In this document: positions 22,605 through 32,900 of the stretch, piece after piece
Layout: each line of letters begins with the position of its first letter
Position numbering within the stretch: position 1 is the first letter of the stretch
Origin: Helianthus annuus
Taxonomy: Eukaryota > Streptophyta > Magnoliopsida > Asterales > Asteraceae
Direction of reading: 5' to 3'
DNA length: 64,000 nt
Assembly: GCF_002127325.2 (NCBI RefSeq)
Contig: NC_035447.2
Location: 28,579,249 to 28,643,248, forward strand
The notes under the pieces: generated by a model
The model's input: the letters and a program-made list of their open reading frames with translations, nothing else
What the model was told of the DNA's origin: nothing
Database searches by the model: none
Made by a program: the position numbers and the translations under genes

Positions 22605-22797
22605 TGTCAATCCCAGTTGGCCACCGACACCCACCTCTTACCAGGAGGTACCGGGTTCGAACCTTGGGGCGAACAAAGTACCCTCAAAAGGGTCGGCTCG
22701 GCAAGGGTATTTACTGCCAGGCTCAGGCTTGTCGGGTGGCGGCCTGGGAGGGGTTATCCCCTCCGCGGTCAGGGGTACCGTGCATTACCCTTTTTCA
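22605..22797 (+). mobile_element. SINE-like unit with tRNA-type B box
   Basis: CCCAGTTGGCCACCGACACC resembles an A-box region and ACCGGGTTCGAACCTTGG (about 22648-22665) is a good RNA polymerase III B box at normal spacing. A GC-rich body ends near a TTTTTCAG. TSDs not found, so borders are approximate. Confidence 0.5.
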
Positions 22798-22975
22798 GAA
22801 TGAGGAAGCAAACGTGGATGATCTAATAGAACTTGTGGAACACGCTGCCCACGAGTTGGTAATAGTTGTGTTGAATGAACCGGACATCTTGACAACCGAG
22901 TATGCAATTAAGGGGAAGATAATTAGCATATGGAGGATGCTGGTGAACAACAATAAAAATCGAACCTATTGTATC
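22798..22975 (+). pseudogene. Captured exon-like fragment, unidentified
   Basis: After TTTTTCAG the frame reads NEEANVDDLIELVEHAAHEL and VIVVLNEPDILTTEYAIKGK without a stop for about 60 codons. It looks like one exon of a host protein, but I do not recognise the family. It is the last coding-like piece before the Helitron 3' hairpin. Confidence 0.35.
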
Positions 22976-23093
22976 GAGATGATATTTATGGATGATACTT
23001 TTTGTATGATTTTAATTATGTATTAATCATAAATAGTTTTAAGTATAAAGTAAATTTCTCGAGCCCGGGAAGCAATCCCGGGTGATAACCTGG

Positions 23094-23196
23094 TTATTTG
23101 ATAAACAAAACAAAGAACACCATGGACTAAACACACTTTGTAGAAATGTATTTTTTATATGATAATATGGTACTCATAACTAAGATAAAAAAAACA
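23094..23196 (+). repeat. 103-bp direct duplication, right copy
   Basis: Identical to 20626-20728. It starts at the T that follows the Helitron CTGG terminus and runs into unduplicated flank (CCGTTTGTT). Confidence 0.95.
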
Positions 23197-24072
23197 CCGT
23201 TTGTTATTGTGGTGTAATTTAAAAAAAAACCAATGACATATAAAAAGTTATTAACGTTTTAAAAAATATAGAGAGTTATGAGTTTCTGAATTTAAGACAA
23301 ACCAAAATTACATTTATACCCTTATGTGGTTAAATCAATCATTAAAAGTAAAACATCATTTAAACAAATGCTACTAATCAATCTCGTCCATCCCAAATTA
23401 CAATCTAACCCATAAGACTTCTTAAGAAAAACATTATTTGTAGACTAACTCTACCCATGTATAATGTAGTGTTTGGTATCCACGAATTGAGAGTGGAATG
23501 AAATAGATTATTGTAAGAGAATAAAAAAATGGTGTTATTAATGGAAAGACATCACCTACCACTCCGCAGTAGCACCGCCACCTGCCGCTGCCACCACAAG
23601 GCGCCACCCACCACCACTTGTCGTCGTCGCCGCCATCACCACCTACTAAACGCGGTATTACTATCCTTTCTTCATTTTATCATTTTTCAACATTCCGTAC
23701 ATGTATTTATAAGGTTGTCGTAATATCTTATATTTTTTTAAAGTAAACGAAATTCTAAAAAAAATACTTATTTTGCACTGTGCGATACATTGTGTAGTTG
23801 TCTAATTTTAACAGTGTGGATTTGTGTCTAACGAATATATTTTTCTGATTATGCCAGCTACATTATAGTTAGTTTTTCCGTAGTGGGGCTGTTGTGATGT
23901 GAGGGTTATACGACACGAGACAAATGTGTAAAAAATAGGGGTTATATATAACTTGAGTGTGTAGTGGTTAACCCGTTGAACCATAAAACTTGTCAACTCA
24001 TTGATTCCAACAAACTTTTTAGACTATTAACGACTTTTACGGATTCACTCATATATGTGTGTATAAGTATGT
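23197..24072. other. Intergenic DNA
   Basis: AT-rich. 23560-23645 is a CCACC/GCCGCC-rich stretch that gives a short histidine- and arginine-rich frame; composition explains it, so no gene is called. Confidence 0.5.
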
Positions 24073-24075
24073 TAA

Positions 24076-24416
24076 GGGTGTTCGGTGTGGTGTTGGCAAA
24101 GGGTGCGGCAAAGGGTGTTGCCGCGCAGCAAACACCGCCGCCAACCTTTTGACGACTCGGTGAGATGAATGGAGCGGGGAGGGCTCGCCGATGCGGGAAG
24201 AGTGCATGTGAGAGAGAGGGTAGTGTTGGGTGGGGTCCATTTCAATCTCAACTAATCACACCTTTTTCTTTTTTTTTTAAATAGTTTACCATTTCACCAA
24301 TTGTTTAAACCATTGCCAACACTTTTGAACATAGTTTACCACTTTAACATGACACACTCTCACTAATTAATTTTTTAGTTTGTCACTCTCTCAAATATTA
24401 ACCACTCCTTACACCC
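24076..24416. mobile_element. Tourist-like (PIF/Harbinger) MITE, 341 bp
   Basis: Ends GGGTGTTCGGTGTGG and, inverted, GGGTGTAAGGAGTGG (11 of 15 matching), flanked on both sides by TAA (24073-24075 and 24417-24419), the 3-bp TSD of this superfamily. GC-rich left end, AT-rich right part, no coding sequence. Confidence 0.75.
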
Positions 24417-24595
24417 TAAATTTTATAATAACAATCAAATCAAATGGGATTTGCGAACATGTGGAGATGACGTAATTGCATACCAAATATTGTACTTTTA
24501 ACGATCCATAATTCCATACGCACATGAACGACGACGAATTGTGTTTAATTTGTCACTATTTGTTATTATTATATTAAATTTGTTATTTGAATGAA

Positions 24596-25416
24596 TCTAT
24601 ACTATATAATAAAAGAAACTAATTTTGGACACTTGTCATCATATTAGGCCATATCTTATGGATAATTATTATTTAGTTTAATTAATCTCTTTTAATTAAT
24701 TATTGATAACTCTCATATTAAATATTATTTAGTTTAATCACTTATAGATAATTATTATTTAGTTTAATTTTAATTTAATCTCTTATAGGAAAAAATTCAT
24801 AATTTTTTATTAACGAAACATATTTTTTTAATAAAGAGTAAATTGCTATTTTAGTCCCTGAGGTTTGGTCCAAATTGCCATTTTAGTTCAAATAGTTTTT
24901 TTTCTCCTCTGGATCCCTAACTTTTTCATTTTCTTGCCATTTTGATCACATTGACTAACTCAGTCTAAAAATCTGGTTATAACCAGGGGTATTTTTGGCA
25001 TAACTATTGTGTAGTGATAACCAGGGGTAGTTTACAACATAATTTATAAATCTCATAATAATTTAATGCAAAAAATACCCCTAATTATAACCTGGTTTTT
25101 AGCCTAAGTTAGACAATGTGATCAAAATGACAAGTAAAAGGAAAAGTCAGGGATCCAGAGGAGAAAAAAACTATTTGGACTAAAATGACAATTTGGACAA
25201 AAACTTAGGGGCTAAAATGGCAATTTACTCTTTAATAAATTATCTAACCATAAATTTTAATTTTCGTTTGACGAAAAGGGAACACACTCAAATGTATTAA
25301 CTCATTTATATCAATTTGGTATATAAACGTCTCCATCTTTGGTTTGCATTTACAAGAAATATTTATTATATAGTTTAGATTGTTCAACCCGTGTAACACA
25401 CGGGGAACTAACCTAG
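24596..25416 (+). mobile_element. Non-autonomous Helitron B (821 bp)
   Basis: Begins TCTATACTATATAATAAAAG after an A. Ends with hairpin CCCGTGT-AAC-ACACGGG (25388-25404) and CTAG before a T, the exact A|TC...CTAG|T signature. The 5' 50 bp matches Helitron A. Nearly half of it is an inserted MULE-type MITE (24836-25230). No open reading frame. Confidence 0.9.
24836..25230. mobile_element. MULE-type foldback MITE with 9-bp TSD
   Basis: Arms of about 180 bp are inverted copies: GAGTAAATTGCTATTTTAGT on the left pairs with the end of the element on the right, as do the CCTCTGGATCCCT segments. It is flanked by a perfect 9-bp TTTAATAAA on both sides (24827-24835 and 25231-25239), the Mutator-superfamily TSD length. 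Nested inside Helitron B. Confidence 0.9.
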
Positions 25417-25545
25417 TGAATAATATATTAATATATTGAAATTATAATTAAAAATATTTAAGAAAGTTAGTAGTTCGTTTTCAGCGAGATTGTTTGACTG
25501 TTTAGGCTCCTTATTTCAACGGTTGTCATTTATAGTTATTTTGTT

Positions 25546-25912
25546 TTGTTTTTCTTTTTTTGGAAGGATACTTTCTCTGTACAAAACCGAATTGGTCTTC
25601 GGGGTCATGTCAAAGACATTCCCCCGTCAGCCCCGCTCTTACGGACGCGATGTTTGATCGGGCTTCGGCCGTTGCGCAAGCTGACTTCCGCCCGGAAACC
25701 ATACCGTCCTCACACGAGAGACTCGCGGGGTAACAGTTGGGTAAAACCGGGTTGCCCTCAGGACCGCACCATGCCTCGGTAGAAACGATCCATCATTGGG
25801 ACTCCCACCCCGTATGCCACAGCCGGGAGTCGAACCGACGACCTCCAAGGAGGAAGCCGGCCCAACTTAATCCAAGTGGGATACCCAACTGGGCTAGGAG
25901 GCGGGATTTATA
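25546..25912 (-). mobile_element. tRNA-derived SINE, 367 bp, 15-bp TSD
   Basis: On the minus strand the head has an A box TAGCCCAGTTGG (25885-25896) and a B box GGTTCGACTCC (25826-25836) at tRNA-like spacing. A long body follows and then an A-rich tail. Perfect TSDs TATAGTTATTTTGTT lie at 25531-25545 and 25913-25927. Its length is large for a SINE. Confidence 0.88.
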
Positions 25913-25927
25913 TATAGTTATTTTGTT

Positions 25928-26739
25928 AATCTTTTTCCGAAATATTTTGTTAATTTATTGTTTTTATCAATTATCATATGTTATAATTTTTTTCACTGAT
26001 TTTAAAAAAATCTTTAATATAGTTTAATTTAAATATTGATCATATATATCTGTTTCTTTTATCGTATTCACTACTAAAGTCATACCGAATACTACAAAAC
26101 TTGACTAGTTATTCAATAGTTTTTCAATTATCTGACTTAGATTATGACGATATCTTTATCCGGTCATCAAATATTTCACAAATTCATTGTTCTTATCATT
26201 GTTATATCCTACTCTTGACTTTTTTTTTATCAGCTTGATGTAAAAAGTACATCTTTAAATAGTGATTGTTCGAAGAGGTTAAGTGAAAATACGCCTGACC
26301 CACCATTCTTCCTTAGTCTATATCTAGATTAGTCTATCTATACCAAATTTCGTAGGTTGGGTGTCTTAAATTTAGTTGACTTACTTCAAGTAACTGAATC
26401 TTTTATTGACGATTACTAGCCAATATAATTTTTAACCATTCAAATGCAAGTATTTGATCAATTTAGATAGGAGGTCTTAACTATTTAAACTTAGTATAAT
26501 GTTTAACCATTCAGAGGCAAATGTCTGAATCATTCAGACATCTGCTCACGAAACAAACAGTCTGAACCATTAAGTGTTGAACCAGTAAGATATCTGAACC
26601 ATTAAGAGCAAAACAAACAACCCCTAAGATCAGTCGAAATTCCTAACCTCTTAGGGTTGTTTATGGGATATAAGATTTAAATAACCTCATCTTTCACCAA
26701 ATGGCTGATAACAATCCAAACTTTCGATTTGTATCACAG
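25928..26739. other. AT-rich intergenic DNA with hAT-like end
   Basis: 26490-26640 repeats CATT(C/A)AG..CTGAACCATTAAG phrases and ends in AAACAAACAACCCCT, a terminus seen in plant hAT MITEs whose partner end I did not find. The rest shows nothing. Confidence 0.4.
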
Positions 26740-26950
26740 CACTATCAACTTCCAACTTATTTTCCTACATCACTACCAAACTAACCTACCACTAACCCAG
26801 TTTGCTGACATTATCTGCCACGTCATCAAAAAACGACACGTCAGATGCTACATCACCACACAAGCGTCACAACAGCAAAACACTAATTGGGGTTAGTGTT
26901 CAGTTAGTTTGGGAGTGTCAGATGAAAATAAGTTGAAAGTTGGGAGTGGC
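26740..26950. repeat. Foldback with about 60-bp arms
   Basis: 26740-26800 (ending CCACTAACCC) is the imperfect inverse of 26892-26950 (starting GGGGTTAGTG), including AACTTATTTTC paired with GAAAATAAGTT. The loop is about 90 bp. Probably the core of a MITE; no TSD found. Confidence 0.7.
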
Positions 26951-26956
26951 GTGGTA

Positions 26957-27063
26957 CAAATTGAAAGTTGAGAGTGTTATCGGCCAATTGGTGAAAGTTA
27001 GGAGTGTTATAGGCCAATTGGTGAAAATTGGGAATGTTATCGACCAATTGTTGAAAGTTGGGC
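26957..27063 (+). repeat. Three-copy tandem repeat, about 35 bp
   Basis: Units near GTTGAGAGTGTTATCGGCCA ending ATTG, directly beside the foldback right arm and sharing its AAAGTTGGGAGTG motif. Confidence 0.75.
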
Positions 27064-27855
27064 GTCGGATGCCACATCACCACACAAGTGCCACATCCCG
27101 CTTATGTTTTTTTTTATCTAAAATGATTTTCTATTTGTTTTGACAAAACGCTAACACTTGGTGTCGTTGATCTTGCTTCAACCTAATACAACACCAAAAT
27201 GTTCAAACTGGTTTAGATTTTGTTAGCGAACGAGTTATCTTCGATAATGTTCAATTGTTACATGTTTAGGGGAAGGTTCATTTGAGAATAAAATTTAATT
27301 GAGAAGAAAGAACAAAAGGTAATTTTGTAAAACATTAAATAGTTTTTTCTGCTTATCACATTTATTATCATTTTTGACTAATTAATTAGTCATAAAGATT
27401 ACTATCCTACACACTAACTTTTTTTGCCACACACATCAAAAGTTATCCTACATATTTCGAAATTCATTCTACACGTTGAAATTTATTTTACACAACTCGT
27501 AATTTATCTTACACAACTCGTAATTTATCCTACAATTTAAATTATTATTATTATTTTTTAAATATATATTTAGAAGATAAGTTACAAAAAATTTAATGTA
27601 GTTAGCTATTAAAAAGTAAGACTACAAATTAATGACCTATGTAGATTTACCAATGTGCTCTTATAGTAACATTACATACTTATATTAAATAGAGTAAAAT
27701 AAAACATTTTTATTGGTTGAATTTTTTTTTTTTTATCCTTACAAAAATTTTTCTTCTCATTTAAACTCTTCACTAATTTTTAATGATCATATCAATTTAT
27801 CGCCATTTGTACTATAGATTTATTCTCTTAACCTCTTCTTCCGATGTATTTATAA
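27064..27855. other. AT-rich intergenic DNA
   Basis: 27460-27540 contains CTACACAA(C)TCGTAATTTATC repeated two to three times. No gene. Confidence 0.5.
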
Positions 27856-29193
27856 GAGTAAATTACGTTTTTGGCCCCTGTGGTTATATCAGTTTTACTA
27901 TATTAGCCCAAAATAAGAATTTTTAACATATGTGCCCTTATGGTCTTTATAACTAACTATTTTGGCCCCTGAGTCTAACTTAACCCCAAACCTTGGTTAA
28001 TTATTAGTCACATGAGATGCACATGATGGGCATATTTGTAATTTCCCCTCCCCCTCTTTACTAACACCTGTTAAATACAATTTAATTTAATACCCAATTA
28101 CACCACAAATACACAACCCCCAATCTGAGATTCGATTTCCCATCATCTTCTTCAACTCAACAGTGGGAGTTACATCAACATTACTAACAGTTTTCAAAAC
28201 TCACACAGCAAACATACCGAAACACAAAACAAAGTTCCACTTACCTTCAAATCATCAACATTACTAAAAGTTAAAAAAAAAAAAAAAACAAAAACCAATC
28301 ATGCATCAGGTGCCCTTCTTGCAGGATCACTCAAACTTTTCCCCAACTTCTTACCATAAACACTCAAAAACTCCTTCCATCCTCCATTACTACCTTCCAT
28401 AATGTCTACCAGAACCTAACAGTTTAAAGTCAAAGTCAACAAACTCACATGAACACCATATTAATGTCAAATTTAAGGATTAAGATTGACATCAGTGGAT
28501 TAATGATGAAGAATTAAGCTTCCAATACTATGTATTCGAATTATTTCACAAAAAAAAAATACAAATTTATCTGCAATTATACAATAATTTCAGAAAAATA
28601 AATGGTTATGAACGAACTGAATATGAAGAGAAATTGACGAGTTAAAGACATAAATTTACCTCTTTTGGGGCTTTTTCTATCTTCTCAATTGAAAATGTTG
28701 TCATTTGGGTTCTTGTTAGTTGTAATTTTGAGAGCAAATTTTTTAGGGTTTGTAAGGTTTATAGTGACGTTAACGACTCTTTATTTGGTGACGGCGTTTT
28801 GCAAAGGGCTTGAGTTTTCGGAGGTAATCATGTCCCAATGTTTGGTTCTGGTGGGAAACTGACTAATGTTATTAGGGTCTGGTGGGAAATTCCCACAGGT
28901 TGAAGAAGATGATGGGAAATGGAATCTTAGATTGGGGGTTTTGTATTTGTGGTGTAATTGGGTATTAAATTGTATTTAACACGTGTTAGTAAAGAGGGGA
29001 AGGGAAATTACAAATATGCTCATCATGTGCATCTCATTTGATTAATAATTAACTAGGGTTTGGGGTTTAGTTAGACTCAGGGGCCAAAATAGTTAGTTAT
29101 AGAGACCATGGGGGCACATATGTTAAAAATTCTTATTTTGAGCTAATATAGTAAAACTGATATAACCACAGGGGCCAAAAACGTAATTTACTC
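27856..29193. mobile_element. MULE with about 300-bp inverted repeats (Pack-MULE candidate)
   Basis: Left arm 27856-28160 and right arm 28888-29193 are inverted copies, starting GAGTAAATTACGTTTTTGGC and ending with its inverse. Flanks TATTTATAA and TATTATAAT look like a degraded 9-bp TSD. The 0.7-kb interior carries no transposase but a short coding-like exon (28299-28415). Long arms plus a captured gene piece define a Pack-MULE. Confidence 0.75.
28299..28415 (-). pseudogene. Captured terminal-exon fragment inside the MULE
   Basis: After an acceptor-like CTGTTAG the minus strand reads VLVDIMEGSNGGWKEFL, SVYGKKLGK and SLSDPARRAPDA to a stop, 38 codons of good coding character. I do not recognise the family. 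It looks like part of one exon carried by the element; no start codon or partner exons are visible. Confidence 0.5.
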
Positions 29194-29358
29194 TATTATA
29201 ATATAGAAAACATTTATTTTTCAATTTTGGATGCATCACGTTGTGTGTATATTTTACAATAACCTTGACTGTACCCTTTACATAGAACAACACAACAAAG
29301 TATTGGTTCCAAATTATAATAATGCATAAGAAATAATAACTTCAAGAATGCTCAAACA

Positions 29359-29491
29359 CTAATGGGGTAGTGGTCTATTGGTAAAGGAAAAGCCTTTAAA
29401 ACACCAAGGTTGAGAAGATGGAGGTCTTGGGTTCAAGTCTCACAGACGACAGAGGAATAAAGAAATTAGCTATTCCAAAAAAAAAAAAAAA
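29359..29491 (+). mobile_element. tRNA-derived SINE, 133 bp, 15-bp TSD
   Basis: A-box region TAGTGGTCTATTGGTAAAGG, B box GGTTCAAGTCTC and a poly-A tail of about 17. Flanked by a perfect AAGAATGCTCAAACA on both sides (29344-29358 and 29492-29506). Compact plant SINE; a diverged copy lies at 13212-13337. Confidence 0.92.
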
Positions 29492-29513
29492 AAGAATGCT
29501 CAAACAGTCAATG

Positions 29514-29708
29514 CATTGGCGGATCTAGCTAAAATTCAGGGGCATCCAAATTCTTTTTTTTTTAGATCAGGGGTATCTTTGTATAACGGAGATGAAATTG
29601 AGAGTTATTTTTACAGTACAAAGACGAAGTTGATGAGTATTTATACACTACGGAGACGGGTTGAAGGTAGCCCGTACTACCCGTGCTAACACACTAACTC
29701 CACCCCTG
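29514..29708. mobile_element. hAT-like MITE, 195 bp
   Basis: Ends CATTGGCGGATCTAGC and, inverted, CAGGGGTGGAGTTAGT. Flanks AGTCAATG and AGTCTATG agree at seven of eight positions, fitting the 8-bp hAT TSD. It starts seven bases after the SINE's TSD. Confidence 0.7.
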
Positions 29709-29781
29709 AGTCTATGTTGTATTTCTCATTTTATAATGTAATTAACAAATTAATGGTCAAATAGGCAGACTGACTTACTAA

Positions 29782-31643
29782 GACCATGTGTAGTGGTAAC
29801 ACCTTATAATGCCCCCACCATGGGACATTATCCGACATGTGGCGTCCTAGTCAGCAAGGGGGCATTATAGCAAAAGTGGCGTAGTGGGGCATTATGCCAA
29901 TAACCCCCATTCAATCATTTCACAATCATTTTTTTTTTAATTTAAAACATAAAAAAACTTCATTAATTTAAAAATAAAATTACATTACTTGAAATAAAAA
30001 TTAAAAAAAAAAAACTGAAAAAAAAAACTGAAAAACAGAAAAATAAAAAAAAAACAGAAAAATAAAAAAAAAACAGAAAAAAATAAACTAAAAAAAATAA
30101 CATGATCTAGAGTCCATATTTTTCTCTAATTTTTTGGCGACGCATTTGCGCAAGAATCAACGCATCGTCTTGTAGGTGGTCGATAGGTTTGGACAAAAAC
30201 TCAATGTCCTTTTCCATTTGCCTCGCCTCTTGCATCTCGTTAAATTTTTTTGTTTCGGCCACTCGTTCCTTCATGATCTCATAACGTTGGTGGCCGAGGT
30301 CGCGAATGTCTTGGAGACGACGGTTCATCTCCTCGAAATCTTCCTTTAACTCGAGATCGGAAGACGACTCGACCGTTTTTTTCCCGGTTCCCTTTCTTCT
30401 ACCGGTGGGTCGGACCAACTCTTCTTCAATTCCCTCATCAACGTCCACCGCCTCATTTAAATCAACACTGCGGGCATCCGATGTCGGAGTTGACGGGTCA
30501 ACGGAGGATGATGTTTTTGACCTTTTAGCCCGACGTCTACTACTAGACGTCATTGGATTAACTACCGCCCACTTTGGACTTTTTCGTAGTAGCTCCCAAC
30601 ACTTATAGTACGTGAAAGGGCATTTTGTCCTCTCGAACTCCTCCAAACTCTTCGTTAAAACCCCCACGTCACCTTCACCGCTCGGCCGATTATCGTAGTT
30701 ACGTTGGAAGACTTCTTGGAACGCATGACACTTGTTGTTGATGTCGGTCCATTTGCTAGAAATGGAATCTTTGTCCCGATGTTCGCCTTGACCCCACGTG
30801 CTAAAGAAGAGTGCACGAACCCTATCCCAAAAAACCGGGCCCGTTTGAAAGTTTGCTACAAAAAAAAAAAAAATAAGTTGTATGTTAAAAATTAAAGTAA
30901 CAAAATAAGTAAAATAATATTTATATAAAAAAAAATAGTTACCGGTCTCTTCGTCCTCCGAAATGTCGACAAACGCCCGAGTCAACGCGAATTCCTCTTC
31001 CTTCGTCTATTTAATGATATTTTTTGTACGCCGCGGTGCGTCCTTTTCCTTCTTCTTATGCGACCTTTTGCCGCGTTTCGATGTTTCTTGCACCGGTTCG
31101 GGTTGCGTCTCCGGTACGACTTCCACATCGGGTTCGGCTTCGGGTTGTGACGGTTGAGACCCGCCGGCTTGACCATAGCCGAAAGTGGGAGGAACAAACG
31201 GAGGGGCACCACTCAAGTAAGCCGCGTAAGTTAAAAAGCTCGGGTCCATGTCTTGAAGGTTGTACGGGGTTTGCGGTTGGGTTGTGTTCGGGTTCGTGGG
31301 TCTTGCGGGGACACCAAAAGGAGGGCGGTATGGATGCATGATTGTATAAAAATTAGAAGAAAGTGGGAGAGAAAGTGGGAGAGAAAGTAGGTTTTTTATA
31401 AAAAAAAGTGTGAATGTGGGGTATATATTTATAGTGGGAATATTTTAAATTAAAAAAAAAAAAGAATGTTACCGTTGTCAAACGGTCAAGTGGGCCCCCT
31501 CTCTTTTTTAAGCGTTATAATCAAAACGCCGGAGGGATTTTTTTTCAAAAATCACGCCCCAAAACGCCCCCTGTAATGGGGGTGTGGGCGTTATAAGACA
31601 TTATTTCGCAATTTTTTTAAAAAAACGCCCACTACGGACGATC
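29782..31643 (-). mobile_element. PIF/Harbinger element carrying only ORF1
   Basis: Flanked by TAA on both sides (29779-29781 and 31644-31646). Terminal sequences GACCATGTGTAGT and, inverted, GATCGTCCGTAGT match at nine of thirteen positions. The interior holds an ORF1 (Myb/SANT-like) gene on the minus strand and no DDE transposase, so the 1.86-kb element is non-autonomous. Confidence 0.85.
30107..31339 (-). pseudogene. Harbinger ORF1, Myb/SANT-like DNA-binding protein (one nonsense codon)
   Basis: Exon 1 (30943-31339) and exon 2 (30107-30855) flank an 87-bp GT-AG intron. Exon 1 encodes a proline-rich N-terminus (PFVPPTFGYGQAGGS), a basic RGKRSHKKKEK patch, then IIK-stop-TKEEEFALTRAFVDIS. 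The stop (TAG, 31007-31009) sits where SANT domains carry their first tryptophan, one base from TGG. Exon 2 continues FWDRVRALFFSTWGQGEHRD, SKWTDINNKCHAFQEVFQRN and FTYYKCWELLRKSPKW, completing the SANT-like fold, then a charged C-terminal coiled region. In Harbinger elements ORF1 protein escorts the transposase to the nucleus and DNA. Apart from this one stop the frame is intact, suggesting recent loss. Confidence 0.85.
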
Positions 31644-31646
31644 TAA

Positions 31647-31807
31647 CAATCGTCACTATAAAAAAGTGCAGTTAAAAAGAAAGAAAAAAAGCAAGAGATG
31701 GCGTAGTAGGTGCAAGTAGCATCCAAATGGATTCATTGCATTTAATTTCAAAGTCAAGAATGCCCACTTAAATATGGCAATCTTCATCCATACATCAAAA
31801 GATCCTA
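31647..31807. other. Short spacer between two DNA transposons
   Basis: No feature seen. Confidence 0.5.
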
Positions 31808-31815
31808 CATATGAA

Positions 31816-32370
31816 CAGGGGTGTTCAAAAAACTCGTGGCTCGCAGCTCGCTCGAAAAAAGCTCGAAGAAAGCTCGGCTCGAAATTGGCTCGGTTGTTAA
31901 CGAGCCAGCTCGGCTCGGCTCGGTTTGTAAACGAGCCGAGCTCGAGCTTGGTCTAGCTCGGCTCGTGAGCTGGCTCGATAAGGTTTACATCCTTCATTTC
32001 TTTTGTCCCACTTCGCTTAGAAAACAAAAGGAGTATTTCCCCTATAAAAAAGGTAAAGGCAATGTACAAAGTGAATTAACTACTTATACTTGCATATTTA
32101 GCCATATGGTTAAATTAAATGGCAATTATAGGATTTATAGCCCTTAGTCTATGAAGAAATTCATTTTTAAGTAGTAAATTTTGCGGTTTTTTGTTAGTTC
32201 GAGCTAGATCGAGCCGAGCCGAGCTAGCTCGAGTTCTAATCGAGTCGAGCTCGAGCCTTAAATCTCAGCTCGATTTGAAATTCGAGCTCGAGCCGAGCCA
32301 GCTCGAATTGAGTTCGAGCCGAGCTCGAGCTAGGTCTAGCTCGGCTCGTCTCGGCTCGTTTACAGCCCTA
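31816..32370. mobile_element. hAT-like MITE with GCTCGAGC-rich ends
   Basis: Ends CAGGGGTGTTCAAAAAACTCG-type on the left and, inverted, TAGGGCTGTAAACGAGCC; flanks CATATGAA identical on both sides (31808-31815, 32371-32378). Both end regions are low-complexity combinations of GAGCTCGGCTCGAGC, largely inverse to each other, around an AT-rich centre. No coding capacity: the frames seen there are translations of the repeat. Confidence 0.8.
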
Positions 32371-32378
32371 CATATGAA

Positions 32379-32699
32379 TATAACATCTACTACAAATTAT
32401 CATTACACATGTATAGACTTTAGAAATAAAATCAATTTATAAGTGTGATAAAATTTCGTACATGTGTAGTCGACTTGTAATAATTCATCCAAAATTTGTA
32501 AAATTTTTCTCACTTAAACAGAATTATCTCATAAAAATGGACGTACTTTTATATAATATATAATCTGAATGTATATATTTCTATAGAATTACATAGATAT
32601 GTGTTGTATCGTATAATGTTTTTATGTTCAGAATGAATGAGAGTAAGATTTAATTACTCTTTTATAGTCGATGTGTTTATGTTCTTAGGTCTAGTGACT
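32379..32699. other. AT-rich intergenic DNA
   Basis: No gene or repeat recognised. Confidence 0.5.
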
Positions 32700-32900
32700 A
32701 TTGTGATGTTTTTATATGAGTGGATATCCTCACGTACTGTTGAGAGAAGGTGGGTAGAGGTAGACCTAATCGGATTTGGGATAAACGGATTAGATGGTAT
32801 TTTATAGACTTGCACGTGTCTGAAAACATAATTGATAATAGGATTTCATGAAAACGTAAGATTAGGTTAAAGATATGCGAGGGGTACATATTTACTTTAG
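32700..32900 (+). mobile_element. Possible RTE-type LINE 3' remnant
   Basis: One plus-strand frame reads RGRPNRIWDKRIRWYF, then LHVSENIIDNRIS, a stop and KRKIRL. This resembles the GRPKKTW...D...NR..W..R.I tail of plant RTE LINE polyproteins. It is heavily decayed and the evidence is short. Confidence 0.35.

Larger units (their letters stand above)
20729..23093 (+). mobile_element. 5'-truncated Helitron with captured gene pieces
   Basis: The 3' terminus is convincing: hairpin CCCGGGA-AGCAA-TCCCGGG (23064-23082), seven bases, then CTGG (23090-23093) before a T. The pre-insertion site was A(20625)|T. There is no TC start; the left end joins a copy of the right flank, so the 5' part is missing. 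Inside are plus-strand fragments of three unrelated genes (DUF707, GH17, UTP13/TOZ) with introns partly kept, plus a SINE-like unit. Multi-gene capture with introns is a known Helitron habit. No Rep/helicase is present, so movement would have depended on another copy. Confidence 0.75.

Noticed and set aside
22648..22665. tRNA gene suggested by a strong B box
   Set aside because: No cloverleaf or anticodon arm follows; fits a SINE. The same applies to 25826-25896 and 29359-29491.
23529..23723. Histidine-rich short protein
   Set aside because: Explained by CCACC/GCCGCC repeats; no start context or homologue recognised.
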